A stretch of 25,093 nucleotides of DNA from an uncultured bacterium. GTDB taxonomy: Bacteria > Bacteroidota > Bacteroidia > Sphingobacteriales > Sphingobacteriaceae. The notes under the pieces were generated by a model that was given only the letters and a program-made list of their open reading frames with translations, was not told where the DNA came from and made no database searches. The first letter of the stretch is position 1. Each line of letters begins with the position of its first letter. The position numbers and the translations under genes are program-made. Below are positions 22,413 to 25,093 of the stretch, one piece after another. The stretch lies in contig CAJBVG010000101.1 of assembly GCA_903958995.1 (NCBI GenBank), forward strand, positions 1 through 25,093, written 5' to 3'.

Positions 22413-24050
22413 ATGGCAAAGCAAGTAAAGTATAATGTTGAAGCACGCGAAGCATTAAAGCGCGGTGTTGATGCATTAGCGAATGCAGTGAAAGTAACAT
22501 TAGGACCAAAAGGTCGTAATGTAATTATCGATAAAAAATTCGGAGCACCACAAGTAACTAAAGATGGTGTGTCGGTAGCGAGAGAAGTAGAATTAAAAGA
22601 TCCTATTGAAAACATGGGAGCGCAAATGGTAAAAGAAGTAGCGTCTAAAACAGCAGATATTGCTGGTGATGGTACTACTACAGCTACTGTATTAGCGCAA
22701 GCAATTGTAACAGCTGGTATTAAAAACGTAGCTGCTGGTGCAAACCCAATGGATTTAAAACGCGGTATCGACAAAGCCGTTACTGCAGTAGTGGATAGCT
22801 TAAAGAGCCAATCAACTTCAGTAGGTAACGATAACAATAAAATTAAACAAGTAGCAAGTATCTCTGCAAACAACGACGAAGTAATCGGTACGTTAATCGC
22901 AGATGCTATGGCGAAAGTTGGTAAAGATGGTGTTATTACTGTTGAAGAAGCAAAAGGTACAGAAACTGAAGTAAAAACAGTAGAAGGTATGCAATTCGAT
23001 AGAGGTTACTTATCTCCATACTTCGTTACGAATGCTGATAAAATGGAAGTGGAATTAGACAATCCTTTCATCTTGATTTACGATAAGAAAATCAGCAGCA
23101 TGAAAGAATTATTACCAGTATTAGAAAAACAAGTTCAAACTGGTCGTCCATTGTTAATCATTTCTGAAGATTTAGATGGTGAAGCATTAGCAACATTGGT
23201 AGTGAACAAAATTCGTGGTTCATTAAAAGTAGCTGCTGTTAAAGCTCCAGGTTTTGGTGACAGAAGAAAAGCAATGTTAGAAGACATCGCTATCTTAACT
23301 GGTGGTACTGTGATCTCTGAAGAAAGAGGTTACAAATTAGAAAATGCTGAGTTAACTTACTTAGGTCAAGCAGAACGTGTAATTATCGACAAAGACAATA
23401 CAACCATCATCAATGGTGCTGGTAAATCAGAAGAAATTGCTGCTCGTGTTGGTCAAATTAAAGCACAGATGGAACAAACTACATCTGACTATGATAAAGA
23501 AAAATTACAAGAGCGTTTAGCGAAATTAGCAGGTGGTGTTGCGGTATTATATATCGGTGCAGCAACTGAAGTAGAAATGAAAGAAAAGAAAGACCGTGTG
23601 GATGATGCATTACATGCAACACGTGCAGCGGTTGAAGAAGGTATAGTAGCTGGTGGTGGTGTAGCCTTTATTCGTGCTATTGCAGCATTAGAAGGTTTGA
23701 AAGGTGCAAACGAAGATGAGACTACAGGTATCCAAATTATTAAAAGAGCAATCGAAGAACCATTACGTCAGATCTGCCAAAACGCAGGTATCGAAGGATC
23801 AATCGTAGTTCAAAAAGTTAAAGAAGGAACTGCAGATTACGGTTACAACGCACGTACTGATGTTTACGAAAATATGATCGCAGCAGGTGTTATTGACCCT
23901 ACGAAAGTATCTCGTGTAGCATTAGAAAATGCAGCATCAATTGCAGCGATGTTGTTAACTACCGAGTGTGTATTAGCAGACGATCCAGAAGATGCTCCAG
24001 CAGGTGGCGGTATGCCTCCAATGGGCGGCGGTATGGGTGGTATGATGTAA
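22413..24050 (+). CDS. groEL: chaperonin GroEL
   Basis: 545 residues, full length. Landmarks are KVTLGPKGRNVIIDK near the N-terminus, the ATP-binding GDGTTTATVLA, the apical-domain segment around YLSPYFVTNADKMEVELD, the hinge-proximal VAAVKAPGFGDRRKAMLEDIA, VDDALHATRAAVEEGIVAGGG, and the C-terminal Gly/Met-rich tail (GGGMPPMGGGMGGMM). It forms the double-ring folding chamber in the cytoplasm. Codon use is noticeably more uniform than in neighbouring genes (for example TTA for Leu, GGT for Gly, GTA for Val), as expected for a highly expressed gene. The stop TAA is followed by in-frame TAG TGA 15 bases on, at the left flank of the palindromic repeat. Confidence 0.98.
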   Translation: MAKQVKYNVEAREALKRGVDALANAVKVTLGPKGRNVIIDKKFGAPQVTKDGVSVAREVELKDPIENMGAQMVKEVASKTADIAGDGTTTATVLAQAIVTAGIKNVAAGANPMDLKRGIDKAVTAVVDSLKSQSTSVGNDNNKIKQVASISANNDEVIGTLIADAMAKVGKDGVITVEEAKGTETEVKTVEGMQFDRGYLSPYFVTNADKMEVELDNPFILIYDKKISSMKELLPVLEKQVQTGRPLLIISEDLDGEALATLVVNKIRGSLKVAAVKAPGFGDRRKAMLEDIAILTGGTVISEERGYKLENAELTYLGQAERVIIDKDNTTIINGAGKSEEIAARVGQIKAQMEQTTSDYDKEKLQERLAKLAGGVAVLYIGAATEVEMKEKKDRVDDALHATRAAVEEGIVAGGGVAFIRAIAALEGLKGANEDETTGIQIIKRAIEEPLRQICQNAGIEGSIVVQKVKEGTADYGYNARTDVYENMIAAGVIDPTKVSRVALENAASIAAMLLTTECVLADDPEDAPAGGGMPPMGGGMGGMM

Positions 24051-24068
24051 GACTTAGTAATTAAGTAG

Positions 24069-24105
24069 TGAGATATTAGTCCCGATAGCTATCGGGATGA
24101 GAAAG
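24069..24105 (+). repeat. 37-bp palindromic intergenic repeat, copy 2
   Basis: The palindrome TCCCGATAGCTATCGGGA (24080-24097) with flanks is 35 of 37 identical to the minus-strand reading of 2062-2098. It starts 18 bases after the groEL stop. The preceding word AAGTAGTGAG (24063-24072) also occurs, on the minus strand, at 13021-13030 at the end of the coiled-coil gene. It lies ahead of the true terminator, so transcripts would include this hairpin. Confidence 0.85.
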
Positions 24106-24136
24106 TTAATCCAGTGCTAATTGTCTTTAATCATAA

Positions 24137-24172
24137 AAAAAGCCTCGAAGTAATTCGGGGCTTTTTGTTTTT
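24137..24172 (+). terminator. intrinsic terminator of groES-groEL
   Basis: A-tract plus GCCTCGAA (24142-24149) pairs with TTCGGGGC plus T-tract (24154-24166) across a GTAA loop, a GNRA-type tetraloop. One G-U pair is present in the stem. The T run continues to 24172, broken by one G. Strong terminator about 87 bases after the groEL stop. Confidence 0.92.
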
Positions 24173-24185
24173 AAAATCAAATTTA

Positions 24186-24230
24186 CCTGCATATATGCAG
24201 GATGAAATAAAAACCTGCATATATGCAGGT
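24186..24230. repeat. doublet of CCTGCATATATGCAGG palindromes
   Basis: The same 16-bp perfect palindrome occurs at 24186-24201 and 24214-24229, with a 12-base A-rich spacer. The second copy extends to 18 bp (ACCTGCATATATGCAGGT, 24213-24230). Each can form a hairpin or cruciform, and because the palindromes are identical the two copies can also pair with each other. It lies between the groEL terminator and the propeller gene. Confidence 0.9.
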
Positions 24231-24264
24231 AATTGGTGGCATGACTTAAGTGGTGCCACCAATT
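24231..24264. repeat. AATTGGTGGCA inverted repeat
   Basis: Perfect 11-bp arms (AATTGGTGGCA at 24231-24241, TGCCACCAATT at 24254-24264) around a 12-base loop that itself contains the palindrome ACTTAAGT (24244-24251). It directly abuts the preceding palindrome doublet, making a cluster of three hairpins in 79 bp. There is no T tract, so it is not an intrinsic terminator. Confidence 0.88.
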
Positions 24265-24292
24265 ATAAATAATCAACAAGATTTTTGTAAAT

Positions 24293-24300
24293 TAGCTTTA
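24293..24300 (+). promoter_or_regulatory. possible -7 box of the propeller gene
   Basis: TAGCTTTA fits TAnnTTTG except for the last base and ends 14 bases before the ATG at 24315, giving a leader of about 8-10 bases. No TTG is present at the usual -33 spacing. The hairpin cluster lies just upstream. Weak call. Confidence 0.3.
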
Positions 24301-24314
24301 CTAAACTATTCCAT

Positions 24315-25093
24315 ATGAATCGATTACTCCTATTTATTAGTTTACTATGGTTCGGCGTTTACCAAGTTGCAAATGCTCAAACCGGTTGTCCTAGTCCTTT
24401 GCCAACAGGATACATTAAAGGACCAGATAGCAATCGTACCGATGCCGATCAAACTTTTCGGTCGTTAGAAGTTAACCCGCTAAATGCAAATGTGGCTTAT
24501 GTAGGTTCAGAAGGAAATGGAATATTTAAAACAAGTGATGGAGGATTAACTTGGCAGTGGTTACGTAATGGGATAAAATTCAATGTAGATCGTTACCCTG
24601 AAATTTGGGACATCGCCATATCTGAACGAGATACTAATTTTGTGTACATGGCAGCTACAGATGCACCTGGCCCCACTCAAGGGTTTTACCCAAGTGCAAT
24701 GGCTGGTATGTATAGAAGTGTGAACCACGGTAATTTCTGGCGTCAATCGAATTGTGGTATCGATAATGCAAAAACTGGTTTAGTTTGGATTTCTGGTAGT
24801 ACTAAAGATACGATATTCTGTACGGTAGAAGGTGGACATCCGTCGTTTACAAATCCACCGCAAGATTATTATAAAGGTGGAATTTATTACTCTACCGATT
24901 CTGCAGAACATTGGACAAAATCACAAACCCCTGTAGAAGCTGATAGCATGGGATATATGCGATTGTTCTCTCATCCTCGTTTTATGCTCACCGCAATTTT
25001 GAGTAAAGTTGGAACAAAATCAGAAGGTTTTATTAAAAGCACAGACCATGGAAAAACTTGGCAGTTTTTAGCTAGCCCTTTAAAAGGAATGAT
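24315..25093 (+). CDS. secreted Asp-box (BNR) beta-propeller protein, 5' part
   Basis: The frame opens at ATG 24315 and runs without a stop to the window edge (259 codons seen). The signal peptide MNRLLLFISLLWFGVYQVANAQ is followed by a mature region with Asp-box motifs (SxDxGxTW): TSDGGLTW, SVNHGNFW (degenerate), STDSAEHW (degenerate) and STDHGKTW. The spacing fits successive blades of a sialidase- or VPS10/sortilin-like propeller. NPLNANVAYVGSEGNGIFKT is typical of such repeats. Asp boxes are structural, and sialidase activity is not implied because no catalytic residues are visible. Proteins like this in Bacteroidota often end in a type IX secretion sorting domain, but the C-terminus lies outside the window. 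It is separated from groEL by a terminator and by palindromic repeats. Confidence 0.85.
   Translation, partial: MNRLLLFISLLWFGVYQVANAQTGCPSPLPTGYIKGPDSNRTDADQTFRSLEVNPLNANVAYVGSEGNGIFKTSDGGLTWQWLRNGIKFNVDRYPEIWDIAISERDTNFVYMAATDAPGPTQGFYPSAMAGMYRSVNHGNFWRQSNCGIDNAKTGLVWISGSTKDTIFCTVEGGHPSFTNPPQDYYKGGIYYSTDSAEHWTKSQTPVEADSMGYMRLFSHPRFMLTAILSKVGTKSEGFIKSTDHGKTWQFLASPLKGM

Noticed and set aside
22394..22873. Long open frame (159 codons) antisense to the start of groEL
   Set aside because: It is a shadow of groEL codon bias (few TTA/CTA/TCA on the antisense frame); the protein is low-complexity Thr/Ala/Ser-rich and no promoter or start context supports it.

Overview
The window looks like a chromosomal segment of a Bacteroidota bacterium. 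It is AT-rich and has weak or absent Shine-Dalgarno sites. Several starts carry a Bacteroidota-type -7 box (TAnnTTTG). The gene content is typical of the phylum: a DUF1844 protein, an LptE-family lipoprotein, a receiver-less sigma-54 activator next to miaB, a DUF5117/DUF4953-type zinc protease, and a secreted Asp-box propeller. I cannot place it more finely by eye. I see no CRISPR array, transposase, phage gene, tRNA or rRNA. Most of the window is housekeeping and envelope genes.

Layout. (1) 1-4670: an unrecognised 321-aa protein on the minus strand, divergent from a dipeptide epimerase of the enolase superfamily. The epimerase converges on a large exported zinc metalloprotease, with a bidirectional hairpin between the two. 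(2) 4786-12953: a plus-strand unit of a THUMP-domain RNA methyltransferase, a very large multi-membrane-span histidine kinase, and a 1086-aa putative outer-membrane beta-barrel protein that overlaps the kinase. (3) 13026-14218: a minus-strand pair, DUF1844 then a membrane-anchored coiled-coil protein. (4) 14282-17332: a TPMT-like methyltransferase whose 3' end overlaps a convergent lipoprotein glutathione peroxidase, which follows an AsmA-like membrane protein. (5) 17420-21912: a tightly packed operon, miaB - sigma-54 activator - lptE - repeat-containing protein - secG, closed by a strong terminator. (6) 22097-24050: groES-groEL behind a sigma-54-like promoter candidate. (7) 24051-24314: an intergenic region packed with hairpins. 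(8) 24315-end: the 5' part of a secreted Asp-box (BNR) propeller protein, cut by the window edge.

Functional themes are envelope biogenesis and sensing (lptE, secG, AsmA-like protein, histidine kinase plus barrel), peptidoglycan-peptide recycling (epimerase), RNA modification (THUMP methyltransferase, MiaB), peroxide defence and protein folding.

The most interesting signal is not a gene but a set of short palindromic repeats placed just after stop codons. A 37-bp element built round TCCCGATAGCTATCGGGA occurs twice (35 of 37 identical), after the protease gene and after groEL, in the same orientation relative to the gene. A related 7-bp-period TATCGRG hairpin follows a third gene. In the protease and coiled-coil genes the stop codon lies in an AAGTAGT word shared with the repeat flank. 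Other repeats are a doublet of CCTGCATATATGCAGG palindromes upstream of the propeller gene, and two families of in-frame 24-bp tandem repeats inside the gene between lptE and secG.
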